This document shows positions 48,101 through 60,639 of a stretch of 64,000 bases of DNA, piece after piece (position 1 is the stretch's first letter; each line of letters begins with the position of its first letter). Source of the stretch: Vicugna pacos (lineage: Eukaryota > Chordata > Mammalia > Artiodactyla > Camelidae); the NCBI RefSeq assembly GCF_048564905.1, contig NW_027328721.1, forward strand, positions 40,630,870-40,694,869. Reading direction: 5' to 3'. Made by a program: the position numbers and the translations under genes. The notes beneath the pieces were generated by a model. The model saw nothing but the letters and a program-made list of their open reading frames with translations. It was not told where the DNA came from and made no database searches.

Positions 48101-50774
48101 GAATCCTGAGCGTGGGGAGGTTCCACCAACGGTCGGCAGCGCCTGGGTTCAAACGGAATGCCTAAGCTCGTCTCCCCTGAGGGTTTTCCTAATGTCTCTG
48201 TGCCAGGGAATGCTAGGGGTGATTGCAGGCTATCCCAGTGTGAGAATCTGCCTCCCCAAGGTCAGGGAAGTTATTTCTCGGACTTCCCCGAACAGGGAAC
48301 CCCTGTGGCTGAAGAGAGCTGCGTGGAGTTGTCTCTCGAGCTCCCCCACGCACTGGTAATGTTTCCGGAATCCTGAGCGTGGAGAGGTTCCACCAACGGT
48401 CGGCAGCGCCTGGGTACTAACGGAATGCCTAAGCTCGTCTCCCCTGAGGTTTTTCCTAATGTCTCTGTGCCAGGGAATGCTAGGGGTGATTGCAGGATAT
48501 CCCAGAGTCCGAGGCTGCCTCCCCAAGTTCAGGGAATTTATTTCTCTGACTTCCCCGAACAGGGAACACCTGTGACTGAAGAGAGCTGCGTAGAGTTGTC
48601 TCTCGAGCTCCCCCACGCACTGACAATGGTTCCGGAATCCTGAGCGTGGGGAGGTTCCACCAACTGTCGGCAGCACGTGGGTTCTAACGGAATGACTAAG
48701 CTCGTCCCCCCTTAGGGTTTTCCTAATTTCTCTGTGCCAGGGAATTCTAGGGGTGATTGCAGTATATCCCAGTGTCAGAGGCTGCCTCCCCATGTTCAGG
48801 GAAGGTATTATTCGGACTTCCACGAACAGAGAACACCTGTGACGGAAGAGAGCTGCGTGGAGTTGTCTCTCATTCTCCCCCACGCACTGACAATATTTCC
48901 GGTATCCTGATCGTGGGGAGGTTCCACAAACGGTCGGCAGCGCCTGGGTTCTAACGGAATGCCTAAGCTCGTCTCCCCTGAGGGTTTTCCTAATGTCTCT
49001 GTGCCAGAGAATGCTAGGGGTTATTGCAGGATATCCCAGTGTCAGAGGCTGCCTCCCCAAGTTCAGGGAAGGTATATCTCGGACTTCACGGAACAGGGAA
49101 CACCTGTGACTGAAGAGAGCTTCGTGGAGTTGTCTCTCGAGTTCCCCACGCACTGACAATGGTTCCGGAATCCTGAGCGTGGGGAGGTTCCACCAACGGT
49201 CGGGAGCACGTGGGTTCTAACGGAATGCCTAAGCTCGTCTCCCCTGAGGGTTCTCCTAATTTCTCTGGGCCAGGGAATGCTAGGGGTGATTGCAGGATAT
49301 CCCAGTGTCAGAGGCTGCCTCCCCAAGGTCAGGGAAGTTATTTCTCGGACTTCCCCGAACAGGGAACTCCTGTGACTGAAGAGAGCTGAGTGGAGTTGTC
49401 TCTCGAACTCCCCCACGCACTGACAATGGTTCCGGAATCCTGAGCGTGGGGAGGATCCACCAACGGTCGGCAGCGCGTGGGATCTAACGGAATGCCTAAG
49501 CTCGTCTCCCCTGAGAGTTTTCCTAATGTCTCTGTGCCAGGGAATGCTAGGGGTGATTGCAGGATATCCCAGAGTCTGAGGCTGCCTCCCCATGTTCAGG
49601 GAAGTTATTTCTCTGACTTCCCCGAACCGGGAACACCTGTGACAGAAGAGAGCTGCGTGGAGTTGTCTCTCGAGCTCCCCCACGCACTGACAATGGTTCC
49701 GGAATCCTGAGCGTGGGGAGGTTCCATACGGTCGGCAGCGCGTGTGTTCTAACAGAATGCCTAAGCTCGTCTCCCCTGAAGGTTTTCCTAATATCTCTGT
49801 GCCAGGGAATGCTAGGGGTGATTGCAGGATATCCCAGTGTCAGAGGCTGCCTCCCCAAGGTCAGGGAAGTTATTTCTCGGACTTCCCCGAACAGGGAACT
49901 CCTGTGACTGAAGAGAGCTGCGTGGAGTTGTCTCTCGAGCTCCCCAACGCACTGACAATGTTTCCGGAATCCTGAGCGTGGGGAGGTTCCACCAACGGTC
50001 GGCAGCGCGTGGGTTCTAACGGAATGCCTAAGCTCGTCTTCCCTGAGTGTTTTCCTATTGTCTCTGTGCCAGGGAATGCTAGGGGTGATTGCAGGATATC
50101 CCAGAGTCTGAAGCTGCCTCCCCATGTTCAGGGAAGTTATTTCTCTGACTTCCCCGAACAGGGAACACCTGTGACTGAAGAGAGCTGCGTGGAGTTGTCT
50201 CTTGAGCTCCCCAACGCACTGACAATGGTTCCGGAATCCTGAGCGTGGGGAGGATCCACCAAAGGTCGGCAGCGCGTGGGTTCTAACGGAATGCCTAAAC
50301 TCGTCTCCCCTGAGGATTTTCCTAATGTCTCTGTTCCAGGGAATGCTAGGGGTGATTGCAGGATATCCCAGAGTCTGAGGCTGCCTCCCCATGTTCCGGG
50401 AAGTAATTTCTCGGTCTTCCCCGAACAGGGAACACCTGTGACTGAAGAGAGCTGAGTGGATTTGTCTCTCGATCTCCCCCACGCACTGACAATTGTTCCG
50501 GAATCCTGAGCGTGGGAAGGTTCCAAACGGGCGGCAACGCGTGTGTTTTAACGGAATGCCTAAGCTCGTCTCCCCTGAAGATTTTCCTAATATCTCTGTG
50601 CCAGGGAATGCTAAGGGTGATTGCAGGATATCCCAGTGTCAGAGGCTGCTTCCCCAAGGTCAGGGAAGGTATTTCTCGGACTTCCCCGAACAGGGAACAC
50701 CTGTGACTGAAGAGAGCTGCGTGGAGTTGTATCTCGAGCTCCCCCACGCACTGACAATGGTTCCGGAATCCTGA
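45176..50774 (+). repeat. Mostly monomeric satellite segment
   Basis: About 21 monomers without a strong higher-order period. Weak local repeats occur: monomers near 49477, 50009 and 50276 share CCCAGAGTCTGA and CCCCATGTTC, and those near 49742 and 50542 share a GCGTGTGTT start after a shortened TTCCA(N)ACGG. Monomers around 45.7, 46.75 and 47.03 kb carry the GCTGCGGAATCC or GGTGCGGAATAC variant typical of the 50.8-55.6 kb subfamily. No other feature is seen. Confidence 0.85.
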
Positions 50775-53700
50775 GCGTGGGGAGGTTCCAACAACGGTCG
50801 GCAGCGCGTGGGTTCTAACGGAATGCCTAAGCTCGTCTCCCCTGAGGGTTTTCCTAATGTCTCTGTGCCAGGGAATGCTAAGGGTTTTGCAGGAAATCCC
50901 GTTGTCAGAGGCAACCTCCCCAAGGTCAGGGAAGATATTTCGCGGACTTCCCCGAACAGGGAAAACCTGTGACTGAAGAGAGCTGCGTGGGTTTGCCTCT
51001 CGAAGTCCAACACGCAATGACAACGTCTGCGGAATCCTGAGAGTGGGGAGGTTCCACCAACGGTCGGCAGCGTGAGGGATCTTACGGAATGCCTAAGCTC
51101 GTCTCCCCTGAGTCTTTTCCTTATTTCCCTGTTCCAGGGAATGCTAGGGGGTATTGGAGGATATCGCAGTGACAGAAGCTGCCTACCCAAGGTCAGCTAA
51201 GGTATTTCTCGGACTTCCCCGAACAGGGAACACCTGTGACTGAAGAAAGCTGCGTGGAGTTGTCTCTCGAGCTCCCCCACGCACTGACAATTGTTCCGGA
51301 ATTCTGAGCGTGGGGAGGTTCCACCAACGGGCGGCAGCGCGTGGGTTCTAACGGAATTCCTAAGCTCGTCTCCCCTGAGGGTTTTCCTAATATCTCTGTG
51401 CCAGGGATTGCTAGGGGTGATTGCAGGAAATCCCAGTGACAGAGGCTGCATCCCCAAGGTCAGGGAAAATATTTCTCGGACTTCCCCGAACAGGGAACAC
51501 CTGTGACTGAAGAGAGCTGCGTATAGTTGCCTCTCGATATCCCCCACGCACCTACAACGGCTGCGGAATCCTGAGCGTCGGGAGGTTCCACCAACGGTCG
51601 GCAGCGCGTGGGTTCTAATAGAATGCCTAAGCTCGTCTCCCCTGTGTGTTTTCCTAATGTCCCTGTGCCATGGAATGCTAGGGAGTTTGCAGGAAATCCG
51701 TGTCAGAGGCTCCCTCCCCAAGGTCAGGGAAGATATTTCGCGGACTTCCCCGAACAGGGAAAACCTGTGACTTAAGTGAGCTGCATGGAGTTGCCTCTCG
51801 AAGTCCCCCACGCACTGACAACAGCTGCGGAATCCTGAGAGTGTGGAGGTTCCACCAACGGTCGGCAGCGCGTGGGTTCTAACGGAATGCTTAAGCTCGT
51901 CTCCCCTGAGGGTTTTCCTAATGTCTCTGTGCCAGGGAATGCTAGGGGTGATTGCAGGATATCCCAGTGTCAGAGGCTGCCTACCCAAGGTCAGGAAAGT
52001 TATTTTTATGGCTTCCCCAAACAGGGAACCCCTGTGACTGAAGAGAGCTGCGTGGAGTTGTCTCTCGAGCTCCCCCACACACTGACAATGCTTCCGGAAT
52101 ACTGAGTGTGGGGAGGTTCCGCCAACGGTCGGCAGCGCGTGGGTTCTAACGGAATACCTAAGCTCGTCTCCCTTGCTTGTTTTGCTAATGTCTCTGTGCC
52201 AGGGAAAGCTAGGGGTGATTGCAGGATATCCCAGTGTCAGAAGCTGCCTCCCCAAGGTCAGGGAAGGTATTTCTCGGACTTCCCCTAACATGGAACACCT
52301 GTTACTGGACAGAGATGCGTGGAGTGGTCTCTCGAGCTCCCCCACGCACTGACAATTGTTCCGGAATCCTGAGCGTGGGGAGGTTCCACCAACGGTCGGC
52401 AGCGCGTGGGTTCTAACGGAATGCCTAAGCTCGTCTCCCCTGAGGGTTTTTCTAATGTCTCTGTGCCAGGGAATGCTAGGGGTGATTGCAGGATTTCCCA
52501 GTGTCAGAGGCTGCCTCCACAAGTCAGGGAAGGTATTTCTCGGACTTCCCTGAACAGGGAACACCTGTGACTGAAGAGAGCTGCGTGGATTTGTCTACCG
52601 AGCTCCCCCACCACAGACAACGTCTGCGGAATCCTGAGCGTGGGGAAGATCCACCAACGGTCGGCTGCGCGTGGGTTCTAACGGAATGCCTAAGCTCGTC
52701 TCCCTGAGTGTTTTCCTATTGTCCCTGAGCCAGGGAATGCTAGGGGGTTTTTCAGGAAATCCCAGTGACTGAGGCTGCCTCCCCAATATCAGGGAATATA
52801 TTTCTCGGACTTTCTCGAAGAGGGAACACCTGTGACTGAAGAGAGCTGCGTGGAGTTTCCTCTCGATATCCCCCACGCACTGACAACGACTGCGTAATCC
52901 TGAGCGTTGGGAGGTTCCACCAACGGTCGGCAGCGCGTGTGTTCTAACGGAATGCCTAAGCTCGTCTCCCCTGAAGGTTTTCCTAATGTCCCTCTGCCAG
53001 GGAATACCATGGGGGATTGCAGGAATTTCCAGTGAAAGAGGCTGCCTCCCCAAACTCAGGGAAGGTATTTCTCGGACATCCCCGAACAGAGAACACCTGT
53101 GACTGAAGAGAGATGCGTGGAGTTGCCTCTCGAGCTCCCCCACTCACTGACAACGGCTGTGGATTCCTGAGCGTGGGGAGGTTCCACCAAAGTTCGGCAG
53201 CGCGTGGTTTCCAACGGAATGCCTAAGCTCGTCTCCCCTGAGGCTTTTCCTAATGTCTCTGTGCCAGGGAATGCTAGGGGTGATTGCAGGATTTCCCAGT
53301 GTCAGAGGCTGCCTCCCCAAGGTCAGGGAAGTTATTTCTCGGACTTCCCCGAACAGGGAACACCTGTGACTGAAGAGAGCTGCGTGGAGATGCCTCTCGA
53401 GCTCCCCCACGCACTGACAATGTTTCCGGAATCCTGAGCGTGGGGAGGATCCACCAACGGTCGGCAGCGCGTGGGTTCTAACGGAATGCCTAAGCTCGTC
53501 TCCCCTGAGTGTTTTCCTAATGTCTCTGTGCCAGGGAATGCTAGGGGTGATTGCAGGATATCCCAGTGTCAGAGGCTGCCTCCCCAAGTCAGGGAAGGTA
53601 TTTATCGGACTTCCCCAAACAGGGAACACCTGTGACTGAAGAGAGCTGCGTCGATTTGTCTCTCGAGCTCCCCCATGCACTGACAATTTTTCCGGAATCC

Positions 53701-55567
53701 TGAGCGTTCGGAGGTTCCACTAACGGTCGGCAGCGCTTCGGTTCTAACGAAATGCCTAAGCTCGTCTCCCCTGAGGGTTTTCCTAATGTCTCTGTGCCAG
53801 GGAATGCTAGGGGGTTTGCAGGAAATCCCAGTGACACAGTCTGCCTCCCCAAAATCAGGGAAGGTATTTTTCTGATTTCCTCGAACAGGGATCACCTGTG
53901 ACTTAAGAGAGCTGCGTGGAGTTGCCTCTCGAGATCCCCCACTCACTGACAATGGCTGCGGAATCCTGAGCGTGGGGAGGTTCCACCAACGGTCGGCAGC
54001 GCGTGGGTTCTAACAGAATGACCAAGCTCGTCTCCCCTGAGGGTTTTCCTAATGTCCCTGTGCCAGGAAATGCTAGGGGGATTTACAGAAAATCCCAGTG
54101 ACAGAGGCTGCCTCCCCAAGGTCAGGGAAGTTATTACTCGGACTTCCACGAACAGGGAAGACCTGTGACTGAAGAGTGATGCGTGGAGTTGTCTCTCGAG
54201 CTCCCCCACGCACTGACAACGGCTGCGGAATCCTGAGCGTGGGGAGGTCCAACCAACGGTCGGCAGCGCTTGTGTTTAACGGAATGCCTAAGTTCGTCTC
54301 CCCTGAGGGTTTTCCTAATATCCCTCTGCCAGGGAATGCCATGGGGGATTGCAGGAATTCCCAGGGAAAGAGGCTGCCTCCCCAAGGTCAGCGAAGTTAT
54401 TTCTCGGACTTCCCCGAACAGGGAACACCTGTGACTGAAGAGAGCTGCGTGGAGTTGAATCTCGAGCTCCCCCAAGCACTGACAATGGCTGCGGAATCAT
54501 GAGAGTGTTGAGGTTCCACCAACGGCCGGCAGCGCGTGGGTTCTTACGGAAGCCCTAATCACGTCTCCCCTGAGGGTTTTCCTAATATCCCTGTGCAGGG
54601 AATGCAAGGGGGGTTTGCAGGAATTCCCAGTGACAGAGGCTGCATCCCCAAGGTCAGGGAAGTTATTTCTCGGACTTACCCGTACAGAGAACACCTATGA
54701 CTGAAGCGAGCTCCGTGTAGTTGCCTCTCGAGATCCCCCACGCACTGACAACGGCTCGGGAATCCTGAGCGTGGGGAGGTTCCACCAACTGTCGGCAACG
54801 CGTGGGTTCTAACGGAATGCCTAAGTTGGTCTCCCCTGAGTATTTTCCTAATATTCCTTTGCCAGGGAATGCTAGCGGGGTTTCCAGGAAATCCCAGTGA
54901 CAGAGGCTGCCTCCCCAAGGTCAGGGAAGGTATTTCTCGGACTTCCCGAACAGGGAACACCTTTGACTGAAGCGAGCTCCGTGGAGTTTCCTCTCGAGCT
55001 CCCCCACGCACTGACAACGGCTGCGGAATCAGGAGCGTGGGGAGGTTCCACCAACGGTCGTCAGCGCGTGGGTTCTAATGGAATGCCTAAGTTCGTCTCC
55101 CCTGAGTTTTTTCCTAATATTCCTGTACCAGGGAATGCTAGGTGTGTTTGCAGTTAATCCCAGTGACAGGGGCTTAGTCCCCAAGGTCAGGGAAGGTATT
55201 TCTCGGACTTCCCCGAACAGGGAACACCTGTGACTGAAGAGAGCTGCGTGGAGTTGCCTCTCGATCTCCCCCACGCACTGACAACGGCTGCGGAATCCTG
55301 AGAGTGGGGAGGTTCCACCATCGGTCAACAGCGCGTGGGTTCTAACGGAATGCCTAAGCTCATCTCCCCTGAGGGTTTTCCTAATGTCCCTGTGCCAGGG
55401 AATGCTAGGGTGGGTGCAGGATATCCCAGTGACAGAGGCTGATTCCCCAAGGTCAGGGAAGGTATTTCTCGGACTTCCCCGAACTTGGAACACCTGTGAC
55501 TGAAGAGAGCTTCGTGGAGTTGCCTCTCGAGCTCCCCCACGCAATGAAAACGGCTGCAGAATCCTGA
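50775..55567 (+). repeat. Divergent satellite subfamily, interleaved with normal monomers
   Basis: Most of the roughly 18 monomers differ from the consensus at shared positions: AACGGCTGCGGAATCC replaces AATGGTTCCGGAATCC, GGGGGTTTGCAGGAAATCCC replaces the GGGGTGATTGCAGGATATCCC region, GTGACAGAGG replaces GTGTCAGAGG, AATGTCCCTGTGCC replaces AATGTCTCTGTGCC, and GTTGCCTCTCGA replaces GTTGTCTCTCGA. The change removes the TTCCGGAA and GGATATCC palindromes. Normal-type monomers occur between them (for example near 51.3, 51.9-52.4 and 53.2-53.7 kb). Many members are 1-4 bp short, and this region has the fastest length drift in the window. It looks like an older, less homogenised layer. Confidence 0.88.
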
Positions 55568-57699
55568 GCGTGGGGAGGTTCCACCAACGGTCGTAAGCGC
55601 GTGGGTTCTAACGGAATGCCTTAGCTCTTCTCTCCTGACGGTTTTCCTAATGTCTCTATGCCAGGAAATGCTAGGGGTGATTGCAGGATATCCCAGTGTC
55701 AGAGGCTGCATCCCCTAGGTCAGGGAAGGTATTTCTCGAACTTCCCCGAACAGGGAAAACCTGTGACAGAAGAGAGCTGCGTGGAGTTGTCTCTCGAGCT
55801 CCCCCACGCACTGACAATGGTTCCGGAATCCAGAGCGTGGGGAGGTTCCACCAACGGTCGGCAGCGTGTGGGTTCTAACGGAATGCCTATGCTCGTCTCC
55901 CCTGCGGGTTTTCCTAATGTCTCTGTGCCAGGGAATGCTAGGGGTGATTGCAGGTTATCCCAGTGTCAGAGGCTGCATCCCCAAGGTCATGGAAGGTTTT
56001 TCTCGGAATTCCCTGAACAGGGAACACCTATGACTGAAGAGAGCTGCGTGGAGTTGTCTCTCGAGCTCCCAAACGCACTGACAATGGTTCCGGAAACCTG
56101 AGAGTGGGGAGGTTCCACCAACGGTCGGCAGCGCGTGGGTTCTAACGGAATGCCTAAGCTCGTCTCCCCTGAGGGTTTTCCAAATGTCTCTGTGCCAGGG
56201 TATGCTAGGGGTGATTGCAGAATATCCCAGTGTCAGAGGCTGACTCCCCAAGGTCAGGGAATGTATTCTTCGGAGTTCCGCGAACAGGGAACACCTGTGA
56301 CTGAAGAGAGCTGCGTGGAGTTGTCTCTCGAGCTCCCCCACGCACTGACAATGGTTCCGGAATCCTGAGCGTGGTGAGGTTCCACCAACGGTCGGCAGCG
56401 CGTGGGTTCTTACGGAATGCCTAAGCTCGTCTCCCCTGAGGATTTTCCTAATGTCTCTGTGCCAGGGAATGCTAGGGCTGATTGCAGGATATCCCAGTGT
56501 CAGAGGATGCCTCCCCAAGGTCAGGGAAGGTATATCTCGGGCTGCCGCGAACAGGGAACACCTGTGACTGAAGAGAGCTGCGTTAAGCTGTCTCTCGAGA
56601 TTCCCCACGCACTGACAATGGTTCCGGAATCCTGAGCTTGGGGAGGTTCCACCTACGGTCGGCAGCGCGTGGGTTCTAACGGAATGCCTAAGCTCATCTC
56701 CCCTGAGGTTTTTCCTAATATCTCTTTGCCAGGGAATTCTAGGGGTGATTGCAGGATATCCCAGTGTCAGAGGCTGCCTCCCTAAAGTCAGGGAAGTATT
56801 TCTCGGACTTCCCCGAACAGGGAACACCTGTGACTGAAGAGAGCTGCGTGGAGTTTTCTCTCGAACTCCCCCACGCACTGACAGTGTTTCCGGAATCCTG
56901 AGCGTGGGGAGGTTCCACCAACGGTCGGCAGCGCGTGGGTTCTAACGGAATGTCTAAGCTCGTCTCCCCTGAGGGTTTTCCTAATGTCTCTGAGCCAGGG
57001 AATGCTAGGGGTGATTGCAGTATATCCCAGTGTCAGAGGCTGCCTCCAAAGGTCAGGGAAGTTATTTCTCGGACTTCCCCTAAAAGGGAACACCTGTGAT
57101 TGAAAGAGCTGCGTGGAGTTCTCTCTCGATCTCCCCCACGCACTGACAATGGTTCCGGAATCATGAGCGTGGGGAGGTTCTACCAACGGTCGGCAGCGCG
57201 TGGGTTCTAACGGAATGCCTAAGCTCGTCTCCCCTGAGGGTTTTCCTTATGTCTCTGTGCCAGGGAATACTAGGGGTGATTGCAAGACATCCAAGTGTCA
57301 GAGGATGCCTACCAAAGTTCAGGAAATTTATTTCTCGGACTTCCCCGAACAGGGAACACCTGTGACTTAAGAGAGCTGCTTGGAGTTGTCTCTCGTTCTC
57401 CCCCACGCACTGACAATGGTTCCGGAACCCTGAGCGTGGGGAGGTTCCACCAACGGTCGGCAGCGCGTGGGTTCTAACGGAATGTCTAAGCTCGTCTCCC
57501 CTGAGTTTTTCCTACTGTCTCTGTGCCAGGGAATGCTAGCGGTGATTGCAGGATATCCCAGTGTCAGAAGTTGCCTCCCCAAGGTCAGGGAAGTTATTTT
57601 TCGGTCTTCCCCGAACAGGGAACACCTGTGACTGAAGAGAGCTCCTTGGATTTGTCTCTCGAGCTCCCGCACGCACTGACAATGGTTCCGGAATCCTGA

Positions 57700-58233
57700 G
57701 CGTGGGAAGGTTCCACCAACGGTCGGCAGCACGTTGGGTCTAACGGAATGCCTAAGCTCGTCTCCCCTGAGGGTTTTCCTAATGTCTCTATGCCAGGGAA
57801 ATCTAGGGGTGATTGCAGGATATCCCAGTGTCAGAGGCTGCCTCCCCAAGGTCAGGGAAAGTATTTCTCGGACTTCCCCGTACAGGGAACACCTGTGACT
57901 GAAGAGAGCTGCGTGGAATTGTCTCTCGATCTCCCCCACGCACTGACAATTGTTCCGGAATCCTGAGCGTGGGGAGGTTCCACCAACGGTCGGCAGCGCG
58001 TGTGTTCTAACGGAATGCCTAAGCTCGTCTCCTGTGAGTGTTTTCCTAATGTCTCTGTGCCAGAGAATGCTAGGGGTGATTGCAGGATATCCCAGTGTCA
58101 GAGACTGCCTCCCCAAGGTCAGGGAAGGTATCTCTCGGACTTCCCCGAACAAGGAACACCTGTGACTGAAGAGAGCTGCGTGGAGTTGTCTCTCGAGCTC
58201 CCCCACGCACTGACAATTGTTCCGGAATCCTGA
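57700..58233 (+). repeat. Dimer repeated 18 monomers away, copy 1
   Basis: Shared rare markers with 62504-63037 are GCGTGGGAAGGTTCC, CAGCACGTTGGGTC, CTCTATGCCAGGGAAATC, GCGTGTGTTCTAACGG and GGTATCTCTCGG. The spacing is 4804 bp, two short of 18 x 267. Confidence 0.8.
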
Positions 58234-60461
58234 GCGTAGGGAGGTTCCACCAACGTTCGGCAGCGCGTGGGTTCTAACGGAATGCCTAAGCTCGTCTCCC
58301 CTGAAGTTTTTCCTAATGTCTCTGTGCCGGGGAATGCTAGGGTTGATTGCAGGTTATCCTAGGTCAGAGGCTGCATGCCCAAGCTCAGGGAAGGTATTTC
58401 TCGGACTTGCGCTAACAGGGAACACATTTGACTGAAGAAAGCTGCGTGGAGTTGTCTCTCGAGCTCCCCCACGCACTGACAATGGTTCCGGAATCCTGAG
58501 CGTGGGGAGGTTCCACCAACGGTCGGCAGCGCGTGGGTTCTAACGGAATGCCTATGCTCGTCTCCCCTGAGGGTTTTCTTAATATCTCTTTGCCAGTGAA
58601 TGCTAGGGGTGATTGCAGGATATCCCAGTGTCAGAGGCTGCATCCCCAAGGTCAGGGAAAGTATTTCTCGGACTTCCGCGAACAGGGAACACCTGTGACT
58701 GAAGAGAGCTGCGTGGAGTTTTCTCTCGATCTCCCACACGCACTAAAAATGGTTGCGTAATCCTGAGCGTGGGGAGGTTCCACCAACGGTCGGCAGCGCG
58801 TGGGTTCTAACGGAATGCCTAAGCTCTTCTCCCCTGAGGGTTTTCCTAATATATCTGTGCCAGGGAATGCTAGGGGTGATTGCAGGTTATCCCAGTGTCA
58901 GAGGCTGCCTGCCCAAGGTCAGGGAAGGTATTTCTCGGACTTCCCCGAACAGGGAACACCTGTGACTGAAGAAAGCTGCGGGGAGTTTTCTCTCGAGCTC
59001 CCCCACACACTGACAATCGTTCCGGAATCCTGCGCGTGGGGAGGTTCCACCAACGGTCGGCAGCGCTTGGGTTCTAACGGAATGCCAAAACTCGTCTCCC
59101 CTGAGTATTTTCCTAATGTCTCTGTGCCAGGGAATGCTAGGGGTGATGGCAGGATATCCCAGTGTCAGAGGCTGCCTCCCCAAGGTCAGGGAAGCTATTT
59201 CTCGGACTTCCCCAAACAGGGAACTCCTGTGACTGAGGAGAGCTGCGTGGAGTTGTCTCTCGAAATCCCCCACGCACTGACAATGGTTCCGGAATCCTGA
59301 GCGTGGGGAAGTTCCACCAACGGTCGGCAGCGCGTGGGTTCTAACGGAATGCCTAAGCTCGTCTCCCCTGAGTGTTTTCCTAATGTCTCTGTGCCAGGGA
59401 ATGCTAGGGGTGATTGCAGGATATCCCAGTGTCAGAGGCTTCCTCCCCAAGATTAGGGAAGCTATTACTCGGACTTCCCCGTACAGGGAACACCTGTGAC
59501 TGAAGAGAGCTGCGTGGATTTATCTCACGAGCTCCCCCACGCACTGAAAATGGTTCCAGAATCCTGAGCGTGGGGAGGTTCCACCAACGGTCGGCAGCGC
59601 GTGGGTTCTAACGGAATGCCTAAGCTCGTCTCCCGTGAGGGTTTTCCTAATATCTCTGTGCCGGGGAATGCTAGGGGTGATTGCAGGATATCCCAGTGTC
59701 AGAGGCTGCCTCCCCAAGGTCAGGGAAAGTATTTCTCGGGCTTCCCCGAACAGGGAACAGCTGTGACTGAAGAGAGCTGCGTGGAGTTGTCTCTCGAGCT
59801 CCTCCACGCACTGACAATGGTTTCGGAATCCTGAGCGTGGGGAGGTTCCACCAACGGTCGGCAGCGCGTTGGTACGAACGGAATGCTTAAGCTCGTCTCC
59901 CCTGAGGTTTTTCCTAATATCTCTGTGCCAGGTAATGCTAGGGGTGTTTGCAGGATATCCTAGTGTCAGAGGCTGCCTCCCCAAGGCCAGGGAAGGTATT
60001 TCTCGGACTTCCCCGAACACGGAACACGTGTGACTGAGAGAGCTGCGTGGAGTTGTCTCTCGAGCTCCCCCACGCACTGACAATGGTTCCGGAATCCTGA
60101 GCGTGGGGAGGTTCCACAAACGGTCGCCAGCGCATGGGTTCTTACGGAATGCCTACGCTCGTCTCCCCTGAGGGTTTTGCTAATGTCTCTGTGCCAAGGA
60201 ATGCTAGGGGTGATTGCAGGATATCCCAGTGTCAGAGGCTGCCTCCCCAAGGTCAGGGAAGGTATTTCTAGGACTTCCCCGAACACGGAACACCTGTGAC
60301 TGAAGAGAGCTGCGTGGAGATGTCTTTCGAGATCCCCGACGCACTGAAAATGTTTCCGGAATCCTGAGCGTGGGGAGGTTCCACCAACGGTCGGCAGCGC
60401 GTGGGTTCTAACGGAATGCCTAAGCTCGTCTCCCCTGAGGGTTTTCCTAATGTCTCTGTGC

Positions 60462-60550
60462 CAGGGAATGCTAGGGGTGATTGCAGGATATCCCAGGGTC
60501 AGAGTCTGCCTCCCCAAGGTCAGGGAAGGTATTTCTCGGACTTCCCCGAA
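60462..60550 (+). repeat. Possible 89 bp sub-unit 1 of the monomer
   Basis: This third of the monomer starts with CAGGGAATGC and carries GCTGCCTCCCC at offset 44-54. The next CAGGGAA word begins exactly 89 bp later, one third of 267. Apart from the shared first seven bases and the CTCCCC tract at the same offset, identity to sub-unit 2 is only about one third by hand count, so common ancestry of the thirds is suggestive rather than shown. Confidence 0.35.
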
Positions 60551-60551
60551 C
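60535..60551 (-). other. Near-match to the CENP-B box, present in most monomers
   Basis: Read on the minus strand this 17-mer is GTTCGGGGAAGTCCGAG. The core CENP-B box is nTTCGnnnnAnnCGGGn. The TTCG, the central A, and two of the four CGGG bases match, giving seven of nine essential positions; the second and fourth bases of CGGG are C and A. Another example is 11991-12007. The mammalian CENP-B protein is known to be sensitive to changes at essential bases, so binding is not implied. It may be chance, a degenerate box, or a site for another CENP-B-like protein. Confidence 0.25.
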
Positions 60552-60639
60552 AGGGAACACCTGTGAGTGAAGAGAGCTGCGTGGAGTTGTCTCTCGAGCT
60601 CCCCCACGCACTGACAATGGTTCCGGAATCCTGAGCGTG
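60551..60639 (+). repeat. Possible 89 bp sub-unit 2 of the monomer
   Basis: This third starts with CAGGGAACAC, exactly 89 bp after the CAGGGAATGC of the preceding third. It carries CTCCCCC at offset 49-55, matching the position of CTCCCC in sub-unit 1. It also holds the CTCGAG and TTCCGGAA palindromes. The wider similarity is weak. Confidence 0.35.

Larger units (their letters stand above)
60368..60634 (+). repeat. Representative near-consensus satellite monomer (267 bp)
   Basis: This copy is a good reference because, compared by eye with the majority base, it differs at only about three positions. In order it holds the GCGTGGGGAGGTTCCACC start, the CpG-rich segment CAACGGTCGGCAGCGCGTGG, CTCGTCTCCCCTGAGGG, CCAGGGAATGCTAGG, the 8-bp palindrome GGATATCC (60486-60493), GCCTCCCCAAGGTCAGGG, CGGACTTCCCCGAACAGGG, the CTCGAG hexamer (60593-60598), and the 8-bp palindrome TTCCGGAA (60621-60628) just before the closing TCCTGA. 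The monomer start is arbitrary, because a tandem repeat has no natural beginning. Hand-counted consensus composition is about 58% GC with about 13 CpG dinucleotides. Confidence 0.95.

Noticed and set aside
50775-55567. Foreign insertion or unrelated sequence inside the array
   Set aside because: The landmarks CAGGGAACACCTGTGACTGA, CTCCCCCACGCACTGAC and CAACGGTCGGCAGCGCG are still present every monomer, so this is a diverged subfamily rather than an insertion.
60551-60570. E-box-like CACCTG in each monomer as a promoter element
   Set aside because: A single hexamer match is expected by chance, and no other promoter element lies nearby. It recurs only because the monomer does.
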